From positions 1 through 27,674 of the forward strand of contig CAYUCP010000007.1 of the NCBI GenBank assembly GCA_964443315.1: a DNA stretch of 27,674 bases, written 5' to 3'. Made by a program: the position numbers and the translations under genes. The notes under the pieces are model-generated. The model saw nothing but the letters and a program-made list of their open reading frames with translations. It had not been told where the DNA came from and searched no databases. Source of the stretch: JAGOTP01 sp964443315. GTDB taxonomy: Bacteria > Patescibacteriota > Patescibacteriia > 2-12-FULL-60-25. Positions 16,501 through 24,619 of this stretch are shown piece after piece; the stretch's first letter is position 1; each line of letters begins with the position of its first letter.

Positions 16501-17513
16501 TACTCGGACCACAGGTTGAGGCAAGCTGAATTGTATTGTGGATAAGATGCACCGTACCAAATGGAGAAGAGGACTCATTCGGATAGACCTTGATCCCTGT
16601 ACATGTCGATGTAGCAGGGGTTGAGATGTAGTTCCCACCCACATAGATAAAGCCCATGTTTCCCGTCTTCACCGCGAGCCCTACTGTCATATCATTCTCC
16701 TGCGGCTCAACATACCGAATCGTGTTCGTTGCAAAATGGATACCTTCACCCACCAACGTAACTACAGGGTTGAATGCAACGGTAGCCGGTGATTTGAACG
16801 AATGTATCCCCCTGACGACGTCGCCGATCCATTAAACCCAAATGAGCNNNNNNNNNNNNNNNNNNNNNNNNNNNNNNNNNNNNNNNNNNNNNNNNNNNNN
16901 NNNNNNNNNNNNNNNNNNNNNNNNNNNNNNNNNNNNNNNNNNNNNNNTTTGAACGAATGTATCCCCCTGACGACGTCGCCGATCCATTAAACCCAAATGA
17001 GCCGATATTTGTGTTGTTTTCAACCGTGAAGAGTGCTGCCCCGTTATTGAAAGAGATAGAGCTTGTCGTGGCCTCTGGATGAAACGTATTTCCAACGATG
17101 GTGAGCCCTGAGACGTAGCTTCCCGTTCCTATAACAATGTTCCCAAACGAGCAATTGCGAACCGTGCTTGTGCTCGCTAAATACAGTAAATTAGCATTCA
17201 GATCTCCATAATCCGTGCTCGTCGAGCCAATCCACGTAGGATAGTTCTGACAATCAAGTGTCACTTCTGGAGTGGTGAGGTTGAGTGGAAAGACCGGCTC
17301 TGTCGTTGATGTATACGTCGCCTCAATGGCAATTACATTTCCTGCCGTAACATTATTCAGGGCTCCTGAAAAACCGCCTAACGTTGTGTAATCACAACCC
17401 GAAGCACAAACCGTTGAAGTAGCGGCTGACACCGCCTGCGCTCCGAACAAGAATCCCAGCGAACACGCTAGGAGTGCTAACAAGAAAAGAGGTCTTTTTA
17501 CAAAAGAGATCAT
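13586..17513 (-). CDS. Giant secreted beta-helix surface protein (gap and unresolved frame)
   Basis: A protein of roughly 1,250 residues in total. ATG 17513 gives a signal peptide (core FLLALLACSLGFLFG, cleavage near VSA). A long region of right-handed beta-helix character follows, with repeated short 'VxNN/ITGAGNSTIINAS' turns, including CASGCDYTTL near the start, as in secreted parallel beta-helix proteins. After this comes a fibronectin-III-like pair (around PNTQYRFRVWASNIGG), two polyglycine tracts, a proline-rich linker and a helical C-terminal domain of about 120 residues starting ALGRGEREAILRDLQEVLG. A cell-surface adhesin or enzyme scaffold is likely. The 100-N gap at 16848-16947 splits it. 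Collapsing the duplicated flank leaves the two halves off by one base, so either sequence is missing or there is a frameshift. Confidence 0.85.
16793..17002. other. Assembly gap with 55-base duplicated flanks (inside the beta-helix gene)
   Basis: Bases 16793-16847 equal 16948-17002 (55 bases) around exactly 100 Ns, the same pattern as in recG. Unlike there, joining the copies does not restore one reading frame: the right part would run into a stop about a dozen codons later. Confidence 0.9.
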
Positions 17514-17543
17514 AGAAAAGCGAATGAGCCGAGTAACGGTCTG

Positions 17544-17552
17544 AGTATACCA
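17544..17552 (-). promoter_or_regulatory. Extended -10 promoter (TGGTATACT) of the beta-helix gene
   Basis: A minus-strand TGGTATACT between the comF stop and the beta-helix start; the leader would be about 24 bases. The gene can therefore be transcribed separately from the virB4-comF operon. Confidence 0.6.
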
Positions 17553-17572
17553 TATTTACCTCCGTCAAAGAG

Positions 17573-18244
17573 CTATCTCGACGCGGGGCCACTACGCGCC
17601 AACACGCAGCCTTGCACAAGCGCTGCTCCGTGCCGCTCTAGAAGCGTCGCTGCCTCTGTCATCGTCGCTCCAGTTGTGTACACATCATCAACCAACAAGA
17701 TCGATTGGCCTGAGACATCTAGGGGACACGCGAACACATCTTGAATATTGGCTCTCCGCTCTTCTAGCGAACCTAACGTGGCATTGGCACGCACGGTTTT
17801 TGTCCGAACTAACGCTTGAACAACGGGAATTTCTGGAAACAGCACCGACTGGACAAGCTGGGCAATATGGAGCGCATGGTCAATCCCACGCACGCGTTCG
17901 CGTTCTGGATCCATCGCGAGTGGCACGATCATCGTCGGCGAGGCCTGGAGCGTGGATAAAAAATCAATTTCTAACGCAAACCGTTGCAGAACGGCTCGCA
18001 ACGCTTCATCTTCCAGGCAAACCGCTCGCTGATACTTCAAAGAACGAATCAAGCCGCCCACGAGCGGATCTTGATAAGACGAGATCGCCAAAACCCGCTT
18101 TACGGGAGATTCCGTCGGGGCAAGAACCTCTTCCATCAAGGGGACCGTCTTCACACAGTCCAAACAGAGCCAGTCCCCTTCTCCAGAACAGCCAATACAG
18201 GTAGGCGGAAAGATTCCGTCTAAGACAAGCTCGGCAAGCTTCAT
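17573..18244 (-). CDS. comF: ComF-family phosphoribosyltransferase-like protein
   Basis: A 223-residue cytosolic protein of the ComF/GntX family, linked in other bacteria to DNA uptake and recombination. An N-terminal zinc-binding knuckle has Cys16, Cys19, Cys27 and Cys30. The C-terminal half is a PRTase-type fold with the PRPP loop VDDVYTTGATM. Its ATG overlaps the stop codon of the preceding gene by four bases (ATGA), so translation is coupled and it belongs to the virB4 operon. This fits a DNA-transfer or competence role for the cluster. Length is normal for the family. Confidence 0.93.
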   Translation of the reverse strand: MKLAELVLDGIFPPTCIGCSGEGDWLCLDCVKTVPLMEEVLAPTESPVKRVLAISSYQDPLVGGLIRSLKYQRAVCLEDEALRAVLQRFALEIDFLSTLQASPTMIVPLAMDPERERVRGIDHALHIAQLVQSVLFPEIPVVQALVRTKTVRANATLGSLEERRANIQDVFACPLDVSGQSILLVDDVYTTGATMTEAATLLERHGAALVQGCVLARSGPASR

Positions 18245-18843
18245 GACTCAAGCCACTCGATTTTGGACACGAGCCAAGCATCACCCGTTCGACGCAAGGT
18301 CAATAACGCCTTTCGATAACTGGTCACCGGATTATCTGTACCGGCCTCTGTGATCACTTGAGCATCAACCTCGATCGTCACCACTTGTTGATCGCGAATA
18401 GGGGTTGGCGAGGTGATTTTCGACGCCAAACCGCGAGTCGTCTGCCCCCACGAACCAGCTCGGAGCCCGTGCTCCGCTGTTAAGCGTGTTCGCTCAGAAG
18501 CAAAGTAAGCCCGCACTTCCGATGTTGCTTCGAGCCCAGCCTCACGTAACGCCGCAAATCCGTCCGCATTCGAGTAGGTACCAGCACGTGACGCAAAGTC
18601 TTGCGCGAACCGGCGCAAACGATCTTCCAAGCGGCGTGATTCAAGCACAGCTGGATCGGTCGTTTGTGGGAGCTGTACCGGTTCCGATGGGAGTGGCTCG
18701 GTTGGGATTGGTTCCGTGTACGTCGGTGGCTGTGGCTTATTCATTTGCTGCTGAACCGATGGCCACAAGAGCCAGACAATGACCCCAATGATTACCAGGA
18801 GTCCAAAGATGATGAGAAGAAGCGCCTTGGTACGTCGTTGCAT
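18241..18843 (-). CDS. Membrane-anchored protein of the virB4 operon, unknown function
   Basis: A 200-residue protein with one N-terminal membrane helix (about 8-28, ALLLIIFGLLVIIGVIVWLL), a proline-rich linker (PEPLPSEPVQLPQ-like, 36-62) and an extracytoplasmic domain (65-200) of mixed helix and strand. The layout (anchor, linker, NTF2-like-size domain) is like that of VirB8/TcpC assembly proteins of type IV secretion systems, but no sequence motif proves this. It lies 15 bases after virB4 and overlaps comF by four bases, so the three are one transcript. Confidence 0.8.
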   Translation of the reverse strand: MQRRTKALLLIIFGLLVIIGVIVWLLWPSVQQQMNKPQPPTYTEPIPTEPLPSEPVQLPQTTDPAVLESRRLEDRLRRFAQDFASRAGTYSNADGFAALREAGLEATSEVRAYFASERTRLTAEHGLRAGSWGQTTRGLASKITSPTPIRDQQVVTIEVDAQVITEAGTDNPVTSYRKALLTLRRTGDAWLVSKIEWLES

Positions 18844-18858
18844 AAGATAAATACTATA

Positions 18859-20751
18859 TTATTTCTGATTCATCTGTTCCGCGAATTCTTTCTTGGCTTG
18901 CTCAATTTTCAAGAGCTGTTCCGGATTCGTCGTCACAATCTGATCTTCGGTGTAGGACGCAACCACTTGAATAGCCGCGTGCTTGGCCCCCGCAAAGAAG
19001 ATCCCTTCCCCTACCCCTGATTCAAGCAACAGATACTTCTCAGACTGCGTGAGCAAGAAGGTACGTGCCACCAAGTCAATCGCCGCTGGTGACTGCTTCA
19101 ACAGCAACTGCATCGAACTGTTTGTCACAATCGCCTGACCATACGGAGAGGTTAAGAAGTCATTCACATCTTGCGTGATCGTCGTAATACCCAAGTAGTA
19201 CTTACGGCAGCGTTTCACAAGCGCAAAAATGAACTTCGCCGAATCTTCCGATTGCATGAGCCACCATGCCTCATCAATCACCAGCATGCGCTTCTTGCGC
19301 TCAGAGCGAACCACGTTCCAGATATAGTTCACGATCGTATAGATCGCCATCGGACGAAGTTCGTCTTCGAGATCACGCACCGAGAACGTCACAAGCTGGT
19401 TATTCATCTGCACCGTCGTTGGTGAGTTCAAGAGACCAGAGAACGTACCTTCCGTGAACTTGCGGAGCTTCACGATGAGGTCCGTCGTGCCTTCCATGCC
19501 TTCCAAAATATCTTGGAAGTCTTGCATGATCGGTGGCTCAAGCTTGCTGATATCAGCCCCCGGCACAATATCTTTCTTCGCGTAGGTTTCAAGTAACGCG
19601 CGATCGAGAATGGAGTCTTCTTGCGGTGTGAGCTTACCTAACATCAAACGCAGTAAGCCTTTGATCGTAATAACGGAACTACGAATGATATCTTCGGCCG
19701 ACGCCGTCTCCCCTGTTGGGCGGGGTAAGTCGAACGGATTGATCTTGGACCGCGATGATAATGAAATATTAATGTACGTTCCCCCGACGGCATCCGAGAG
19801 GTGCTTATATTCCATTTCTGGGTCGATAACGATCACGTCGACCCCCATCATCATGGAACGAACAATTTCAAGTTTGATCGCGTAACTCTTTCCTGCACCA
19901 GAGGTCGCAAAAATAACCGCGTTGGCATTCTGGAGCGAGAAGCGATCGAACAGAATTAATGAATTATTATGACGGTTGATGCCGTACAGAATTCCATTGT
20001 CGCTCGAGAGTTCAGCGGACGTGAATGGGAAGGACGAGGCGATCGGCGACGTACTCATGTTGAAGGTAATCTGCAGTTCGTCGTTGCAGAGCGGCATCGT
20101 CGAATTGAAGCCTTGCTCCGACTGGAAATAGGCACGGCGTGTGTAAATCAGTGCCGAGGCAAACGTTCCCTCAACCTGCGTCGTGACGCGCTCGAGCTCA
20201 TCCATGTCCTTCGAGTAGAAGGTGCAGTAGAAGGCGAACTGGAAGAAGTGTTCGATACCTTGTGTCAGGTCATCACGCAATTGCTCGACGTCACGGAGCG
20301 CGGTTTCCGTGATTGGATCACGTGGCTTGCCCGTTTCACTGTTCGACATGATTTCCGCTTCCAAAATACCCACCTTGCGTTTCAACTGTTTCAAAATGAC
20401 ATCCGACTTAATCGGATAAAAGTACATCGAAATATCAAGCTGCGCTCCCAAGTTGATGACCGGCGAGGCCCACCCGACTGACACATAACGTGGATAGGTC
20501 ACCACGAAGAGCGTACGGCAAAAGACATCACCCAAGCGCACAAACGACGGCTCAACCTTCATTGAGGCTGGCGCGATCAAATCCTTTACGACCGCCGCTC
20601 CACGACGATACGACCGCTCATCTTCAAGTGCGGCGCGCTCTTCGGCCTGTTTTTGCTTCAATTCCTCCTTGGAAGGACCTTTCTGCAACTTCGGCTTTTC
20701 GAGACTTAAAGCCGGATTAGGCGCTTTCTGCGGTTCAGTTTCAAAGGACAT
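18859..20751 (-). CDS. virB4: VirB4/TraC-type ATPase of a type IV secretion or DNA-uptake apparatus
   Basis: A 630-residue ATPase that energises assembly or substrate transfer of a type IV secretion-like machine at the inner face of the membrane. Seen: a Lys/Glu-rich N-terminus, a VirB4 N-terminal domain (about 55-250), Walker A FATSGAGKS (about 281-289), the paired motif VIDPEMEYKHL, and Walker B MLVIDEAWW (about 489-497), followed by the typical ITTITQDVNDFL segment. ATG 20751 (MSFETEP) is preferred to the GTG at 20763, because a -10 box at 20766-20771 puts the transcript start near 20759. No strong Shine-Dalgarno site is seen. In related genomes a conserved gene lies directly upstream; here its tail is found at 27480, beyond GC-rich block 3. 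Confidence 0.93.
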   Translation of the reverse strand: MSFETEPQKAPNPALSLEKPKLQKGPSKEELKQKQAEERAALEDERSYRRGAAVVKDLIAPASMKVEPSFVRLGDVFCRTLFVVTYPRYVSVGWASPVINLGAQLDISMYFYPIKSDVILKQLKRKVGILEAEIMSNSETGKPRDPITETALRDVEQLRDDLTQGIEHFFQFAFYCTFYSKDMDELERVTTQVEGTFASALIYTRRAYFQSEQGFNSTMPLCNDELQITFNMSTSPIASSFPFTSAELSSDNGILYGINRHNNSLILFDRFSLQNANAVIFATSGAGKSYAIKLEIVRSMMMGVDVIVIDPEMEYKHLSDAVGGTYINISLSSRSKINPFDLPRPTGETASAEDIIRSSVITIKGLLRLMLGKLTPQEDSILDRALLETYAKKDIVPGADISKLEPPIMQDFQDILEGMEGTTDLIVKLRKFTEGTFSGLLNSPTTVQMNNQLVTFSVRDLEDELRPMAIYTIVNYIWNVVRSERKKRMLVIDEAWWLMQSEDSAKFIFALVKRCRKYYLGITTITQDVNDFLTSPYGQAIVTNSSMQLLLKQSPAAIDLVARTFLLTQSEKYLLLESGVGEGIFFAGAKHAAIQVVASYTEDQIVTTNPEQLLKIEQAKKEFAEQMNQK

Positions 20752-20765
20752 AGAATGACGCACCT

Positions 20766-20774
20766 AGTATATCA
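20766..20774 (-). promoter_or_regulatory. Extended -10 promoter (TGATATACT) of virB4
   Basis: A minus-strand TGATATACT, leaving a leader of about 8 bases before the ATG at 20751. It lies back to back with the plus-strand TTGACT promoter starting at 20777. Confidence 0.65.
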
Positions 20775-20776
20775 CA

Positions 20777-20806
20777 TTGACTTTTTAGGTAAAAAAGAGG
20801 TATATA
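20777..20806 (+). promoter_or_regulatory. Sigma-70-type promoter of the first six-cysteine gene
   Basis: TTGACT (20777-20782), an 18-base spacer, TATATA (20801-20806). Confidence 0.65.
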
Positions 20807-20810
20807 GAGT

Positions 20811-20928
20811 GGTTCCACGATTTTTGGTTTTAGCGATAAACTGCGCGGGTAACAAAGCGTAGACGGTCGTTTTACCTGAGCGTGGAAAGCGCACCATTAA
20901 CAAGCTCTAAAAGGAGAGCTGAGAGGAG
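20811..20928 (+). promoter_or_regulatory. Structured leader with hairpin next to the ribosome site
   Basis: A GTGGTTCCAC palindrome (about 20812-20821). Then TGCGC/GCGCA (20842-20846 with 20889-20893) encloses GGTAA/TTACC (20848-20852 with 20872-20876). AGCTCT/AGAGCT (20903-20908 with 20915-20920) follows, immediately before the Shine-Dalgarno GAGAGGAG. The CTCT arm could alternatively pair with the ribosome site. Confidence 0.5.
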
Positions 20929-20934
20929 TCGGCG

Positions 20935-22404
20935 ATGGCCGAATCGACCCAGAATGACGAAGATCGATGGAGTGCGTCGCTGCCGCCCGCTGCCGCACCC
21001 GCTGAGGCACCCGCTGCCGCTGTTGCGGCACCGAAAGACTCGCCTCTGTTCGCCGACACCACCCGGGTGTCGGTACCCAACGTCCCGAGAAGGGAGACTG
21101 CAGAACGGAGGGAGCGAACGACTGACATCGGTCTGGGCGATCCCGCTGGCGGGAGCACGAAGCCCTTCGCGACCTACAACCCCGGAAAGGCGGCGTCACT
21201 GCCTCCCCCGGATGGCGCTACCCGCCAACTTCCCACGTCGAGTTCACCCCAGCGCAACCCGCCCTCCCGACCTCCTGCACCGGCCGCTGGGATCCCCGGA
21301 GAGCACAGCCTGCGGGTCGCACCGCCGGCTCGACCGGTTCCCGGAAGTGGGTCATCCGTGGCCACCCTCCCGCCCAACGGGCTGATCAGCCATCCCCCTC
21401 CCCCGCCGCCACCTCCCACGCCTCTGCCGCCCCCGGCATCCAAGCCGCCTCCCCCGCCGCCGGCAGCAGTGAGCACGAAGGGGTTCTTCGAACGCGCTTC
21501 CGGCGAGTTCGGGGACGCAGGTGGCGAGCGCACGCCCGTCATCGACGGGCGGCTCACGAAGCTCCCTCCTCCGCCCATCAAGGCGGTACCGGCACGGCCG
21601 GCCACTCCCAGCGAGCCGGAGAGCGAGCCGGAGATCGAAGTCGCACCCGCGGCACCGACCGACATCGCGAGTCTCTTCGGCGAGGAGCTGCCTCCAGATC
21701 CGCCTCCTCCGGGAGAAGGACTGACGGAGATCAGCGCTGAGCTGAAGATCACGAACGACGCGGAAGTGGTGAACGCATCCGGCGAAGAAGGCTCGGCCTC
21801 CATCAAGGTCGACCTGGACGCACCGGGGCCCGACGCCCCTTCTCCCACACTCCTCGTCACCGTACCGATTGACGACCCCCCGGTCGCCGACTCGGCCAGT
21901 GATGATGAAGCACCGGCGGTCGACCCCGACCCGACGGCGCCGATCACGGTCACGCCCCCGGTGCCGGTACGTCCGCTGAGCTCCTACCTGCCCGCCCTCG
22001 GGCTGGTGGCAGCGACGCTCGCGGTGACCTTCGGCGCGGCCAGCCTCGCCTCACGCTGGCTGACCTTGCCGAGCGCCCGACGGCCCACGACCACCATGGT
22101 GGCGCGGCCGACCTCGCAACGGCCGGCTCCCCAGCTGCCGCCAGCCGCAGCTGCGACCTGCCGCTCGTCTACGAGCTTCGCGTCGCCAGAAGCAGCGATC
22201 GCAGCCGGCTACTTCGCCTGCCGCCCCTCCCAAGGAGCGGCCCCCTCCTTCTACTGCTCCATCGAAGCAGCCCCCGTGGCCGCCATGCGCCCACGCTTCT
22301 GCCGAAGCGTCCGCCGGGCCTGCTCCTCGCAGAACGGCTCCGACGCGTGCCTCGCCAACCCTCTCGCGGCTCGAGTCGCCCACGACCAACGTGGCGCCGA
22401 CTGA
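20935..22404 (+). CDS. Proline-rich single-pass membrane protein with C-terminal six-cysteine domain (paralog A)
   Basis: A 489-residue protein of unknown family. Residues 1-345 are low-complexity and rich in Pro/Ala/Ser/Glu, with a polyproline cluster about 150-180; there is no signal peptide. One membrane helix is at about 350-372. A short RRPTTT..RPT linker leads to a domain with Cys409, 429, 441, 456, 463 and 472. The cysteine spacing is the same as in the protein at 25750 up to the fifth cysteine, and the motif FYCSIxAAP, FCRxxRxxC and ACLAxP are shared. The likely topology is N-terminus in, disulfide-bonded C-terminus out. Translation is set by the site GAGAGGAG before ATG 20935. Third positions are mostly G/C. 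Antisense open frames here are composition shadows. Confidence 0.85.
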   Translation: MAESTQNDEDRWSASLPPAAAPAEAPAAAVAAPKDSPLFADTTRVSVPNVPRRETAERRERTTDIGLGDPAGGSTKPFATYNPGKAASLPPPDGATRQLPTSSSPQRNPPSRPPAPAAGIPGEHSLRVAPPARPVPGSGSSVATLPPNGLISHPPPPPPPPTPLPPPASKPPPPPPAAVSTKGFFERASGEFGDAGGERTPVIDGRLTKLPPPPIKAVPARPATPSEPESEPEIEVAPAAPTDIASLFGEELPPDPPPPGEGLTEISAELKITNDAEVVNASGEEGSASIKVDLDAPGPDAPSPTLLVTVPIDDPPVADSASDDEAPAVDPDPTAPITVTPPVPVRPLSSYLPALGLVAATLAVTFGAASLASRWLTLPSARRPTTTMVARPTSQRPAPQLPPAAAATCRSSTSFASPEAAIAAGYFACRPSQGAAPSFYCSIEAAPVAAMRPRFCRSVRRACSSQNGSDACLANPLAARVAHDQRGAD

Positions 22405-22428
22405 CACATCTCGCCGCACCCCCCAAGA

Positions 22429-22472
22429 ACGACCCCGATTCGGTTCACTCCGGACGGGGTCGTGGTCTTTTT
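22429..22472 (+). terminator. Terminator of paralog A gene
   Basis: ACGACCCCG (22429-22437) pairs perfectly with CGGGGTCGT (22455-22463), followed by GGTCTTTTTT. Confidence 0.9.
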
Positions 22473-22505
22473 TAGAAAAAATAATATATTCTCTATAAAA
22501 CGAGA

Positions 22506-22561
22506 ATACCGCTAACGAGAGCAGAAGCGGCAAGAAAGCGCGGCATTCTCGTAAGCGGTAT
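22506..22561 (-). terminator. Compound hairpin after the membrane-anchored protein gene
   Basis: ATACCGCT/AGCGGTAT (22506-22513 with 22554-22561), an A/A mismatch, then ACGAGA/TCTCGT (22515-22520 with 22547-22552). It directly follows the stop codon on the minus strand and is followed by TTTTATAG. A competing stem, CGAGAAT/ATTCTCG (22501-22507 with 22545-22551), is possible. Confidence 0.65.
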
Positions 22562-22562
22562 G

Positions 22563-23132
22563 TTAGTTAAAGGTACGCATTTTTTTGGCATCCGTTTTCT
22601 GTCTATCGACGAGTTCTTCGAAATAAGTCCCCTTCGTTTCTTCAAGCAGCACAGCATGACGCATCGCCTCAAAGGCATCTTGAACCAGGATCAGGTACTT
22701 GTCTCCCACCTCTATACAGGTGACGTTAGACGGGTATTCATGAGGCGTGCCGTCATCCATCACTTGAAAGACCACGCGTAGATTTGAATCTTCAGCGCCG
22801 ATAGAAACGATCATTTTCTGGAAGTCTCCGATATGGCATTCGATGGGCTCGCTCCTTGAGCGTGGCCTGGGCAAGAAGGCGAATTTGGACTTCTGCACCT
22901 GCTTGTCGTATACGACGACAAACACCTTTTCATCACCGTAGGCCAACGGCTGGCCCTGTTTCAGAACGATGACCTGAATCAGTCGAGACTCATCGACAGC
23001 GAGACCCGCCCACCAGGCGTTAAACGCCTCCTCGTTCTTGACCCGCAGCAGGCTCTGGACTTCGCGCAGTCGAAACAGGACACACGCCATTCCGACCGCG
23101 AACACGACGAGTGACACATAGATCAGCTCCAT
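22563..23132 (-). CDS. Membrane-anchored protein of unknown function (block 3)
   Basis: A 189-residue protein I do not recognise. ATG 23132 is chosen for the strong site GAGAGGAGA and because it starts directly with a membrane helix (about 3-20, LIYVSLVVFAVGMACVLF). A short coiled stretch (21-45) is followed by a soluble domain with alternating strands (VFVVVYDKQVQK, MIVSIGAEDSNLRVVFQVMDD, CIEVGDKYLILVQDA) and a helical, charged tail. The N-terminal anchor with a positively charged segment after it suggests the domain is cytoplasmic. GC content is lower than in the other block genes, so it may have a different history. A compound hairpin follows the stop. Confidence 0.8.
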   Translation of the reverse strand: MELIYVSLVVFAVGMACVLFRLREVQSLLRVKNEEAFNAWWAGLAVDESRLIQVIVLKQGQPLAYGDEKVFVVVYDKQVQKSKFAFLPRPRSRSEPIECHIGDFQKMIVSIGAEDSNLRVVFQVMDDGTPHEYPSNVTCIEVGDKYLILVQDAFEAMRHAVLLEETKGTYFEELVDRQKTDAKKMRTFN

Positions 23133-23169
23133 GGATCTCCTCTCTCCTCTCTTCGGAACGAACACTTCT

Positions 23170-23178
23170 ATCCTACCA
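23170..23178 (-). promoter_or_regulatory. Possible extended -10 promoter (TGGTAGGAT)
   Basis: A minus-strand TGGTAGGAT, 37 bases before the ATG at 23132, without a recognisable -35. It lies between the start codon and the 23189-23250 palindrome. Confidence 0.4.
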
Positions 23179-23188
23179 AACTACAGAT

Positions 23189-23286
23189 ATGAAGACGCCG
23201 CCGATGAGACCAGTGGGGCCGCGCTGGAAGTCAGCGGCGGGGGTCTTCATCGACGGCGGGAGAGAGCTGCGGTGGATCAGCAGCTC
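23189..23286 (-). promoter_or_regulatory. Three-level palindrome and second hairpin between two block 3 genes
   Basis: ATGAAGAC/GTCTTCAT (23189-23196 with 23243-23250) encloses CCGCCG/CGGCGG (23198-23203 with 23235-23240), which encloses CCAG/CTGG (23210-23213 with 23224-23227). Next to it, GAGCTGC/GCAGCTC (23264-23270 with 23280-23286). They lie after the stop of one minus-strand gene and before the start of the next; T-runs are absent, so they are not classic terminators. Confidence 0.55.
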
Positions 23287-23309
23287 GCGTTCCTACTTCT
23301 TCCGTCTCA

Positions 23310-24449
23310 TCAGCCCGCGGCGGCGGTGCCGGTGGCCTCGCGGCGCTCGGTGTCCTGCTCGGCCAGCCGGCGCAGCGCTTCCTCGGTCTCGGGGTCGTCG
23401 GGCTCCAGGTGCTTCGCGAGCTCGTCGGTACGGTCTTGGGCGCCCTTGGCGTCCTCCCTGTCCTTCGTGCGCGCCCCGTTCTGGGCGGGGGCGGCGGGGG
23501 GCGGGGGCGGCGGTGCGACGCTCGGCTTGCCGGCGGGCGGGGCGGCGGGCGCCGTGCTGGAGGCCGACTGCTCGAGCCGGGGAGCGCCGGACGCCGACCC
23601 GCTCGGGAGGGCGGGGCCGCTGGGCTCCGGCTTCTTCTCGGGCTCACGCCAGCCCAGAGCCAGCATACGCCTCTTGAAGAGCTCGAAGCGGAGCGCATCG
23701 TTGGCCGTGGCGAAGGAGGTGTAGCCCTTCAGGATGAGGGTCGCACCGAAGACGGTGCCGCCGACGTAGAAGGGGTCACGCTCGTGGTCCATCAGCTTGT
23801 TCAAGAAGTCCTGCTCGGCGACGAACCCCTTCTTGACCGCACGGCCGCCCTTGTCGGCGGCGAAGAAACCGTAGCCCATCTCCGGGGGGCCGCCCAAAGG
23901 GTTGGGCTGGGAGACCCGCGTGATGAGGACGAAGTAGCCGACCGAGCTGAGCCCGCCGAAGCGGAGCCGCTGGCCGACCTTCGTCGGGAGACGGCAGCAG
24001 AGGATGCCCTGCTTGCCGTTGGGGTAGGTCACCCACACGAAGAGGTTGGGGCTCTTCACGGGGGTGGGGACCCCCTGGTTGAGGTTCTCGAGGCTGTTGA
24101 AGGCCTCCGTGCCCTCGTCGGGCTCGGCGAAGGGGTGGTAGACGTGCTCGTCCTCGGCGAGGCTGGTGGCCTCGACGGCGAGGAGCTTCTCCTCGACGAG
24201 CTTGACCCGGTCGTCGGCGATCTTGAGGCTGTCGAGGGCGTCGATGTAGGCCTCGCGGAACTGTTCGGCCTGCGTCTTGAGGGCGTCGACCTCGTCCTTG
24301 ACGTAGATCTTCTTGCCCTTGTCGAGCTTGACGCCGCCGATGATGACGGTCTCCACGGCCACGTCGTCGATCACGACGAGCTCGGCGACACCATCGCTGC
24401 CGATGGTCTCACCCGTCTCGTCGCCCTGGTTGATCTTGAAACCGCTCAT
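23310..24449 (-). CDS. Cytosolic coiled-coil protein with proline-rich tail (block 3), unknown function
   Basis: A 379-residue protein with no signal peptide or membrane helix. Residues 1-50 are beta-like with repeated Val/Ile pairs (VVIDDVAVETVIIGGVKL). Residues 50-100 are predicted coiled coil (heptad-like, KTQAEQFREAYIDALDSL). Residues 130-270 form a globular domain with Gly and aromatic residues (NLFVWVTYPNGKQGILCC, GYGFFAADKGG, DPFYVGGTVFGATLILKGY). Residues 275-379 are Pro/Ala/Ser-rich, then highly charged. No family is recognised. ATG 24449 fits the start of ordered sequence, though the upstream site is weak. Large frames on the other strand are composition shadows. A long leader from the promoter at 24620-24648 carries two hairpins. 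Confidence 0.8.
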   Translation of the reverse strand: MSGFKINQGDETGETIGSDGVAELVVIDDVAVETVIIGGVKLDKGKKIYVKDEVDALKTQAEQFREAYIDALDSLKIADDRVKLVEEKLLAVEATSLAEDEHVYHPFAEPDEGTEAFNSLENLNQGVPTPVKSPNLFVWVTYPNGKQGILCCRLPTKVGQRLRFGGLSSVGYFVLITRVSQPNPLGGPPEMGYGFFAADKGGRAVKKGFVAEQDFLNKLMDHERDPFYVGGTVFGATLILKGYTSFATANDALRFELFKRRMLALGWREPEKKPEPSGPALPSGSASGAPRLEQSASSTAPAAPPAGKPSVAPPPPPPAAPAQNGARTKDREDAKGAQDRTDELAKHLEPDDPETEEALRRLAEQDTERREATGTAAAG

Positions 24450-24464
24450 GTGATGCACTCGCTT

Positions 24465-24566
24465 TCGTTGAGAAGCGGTTCGACCCGTATACGCGTAATT
24501 GCGCACGATGTCTCGCCAGCTGCTTTCAAGGAAAATAAAGGGTTATTTTCACTCAAAGCAGCTGGC
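24465..24566 (-). promoter_or_regulatory. Long two-stage palindrome and small hairpin in the leader
   Basis: GCCAGCTGCTTT (24515-24526) pairs over 12 bp with 24555-24566. Inside, past 5-base spacers, AAAATAA/TTATTTT (24532-24538 with 24543-24549) closes a 4-base loop. Nearer the start codon, CGCTT/AAGCG (about 24461-24478) forms a second hairpin. This is the strongest palindrome of block 3 and could be an operator or an RNA switch. Confidence 0.6.
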
Positions 24567-24619
24567 AAGCCATGTAATACGTTATGTGGAAGAAATAGGA
24601 ATTGTAGAAAGAACCGAAG

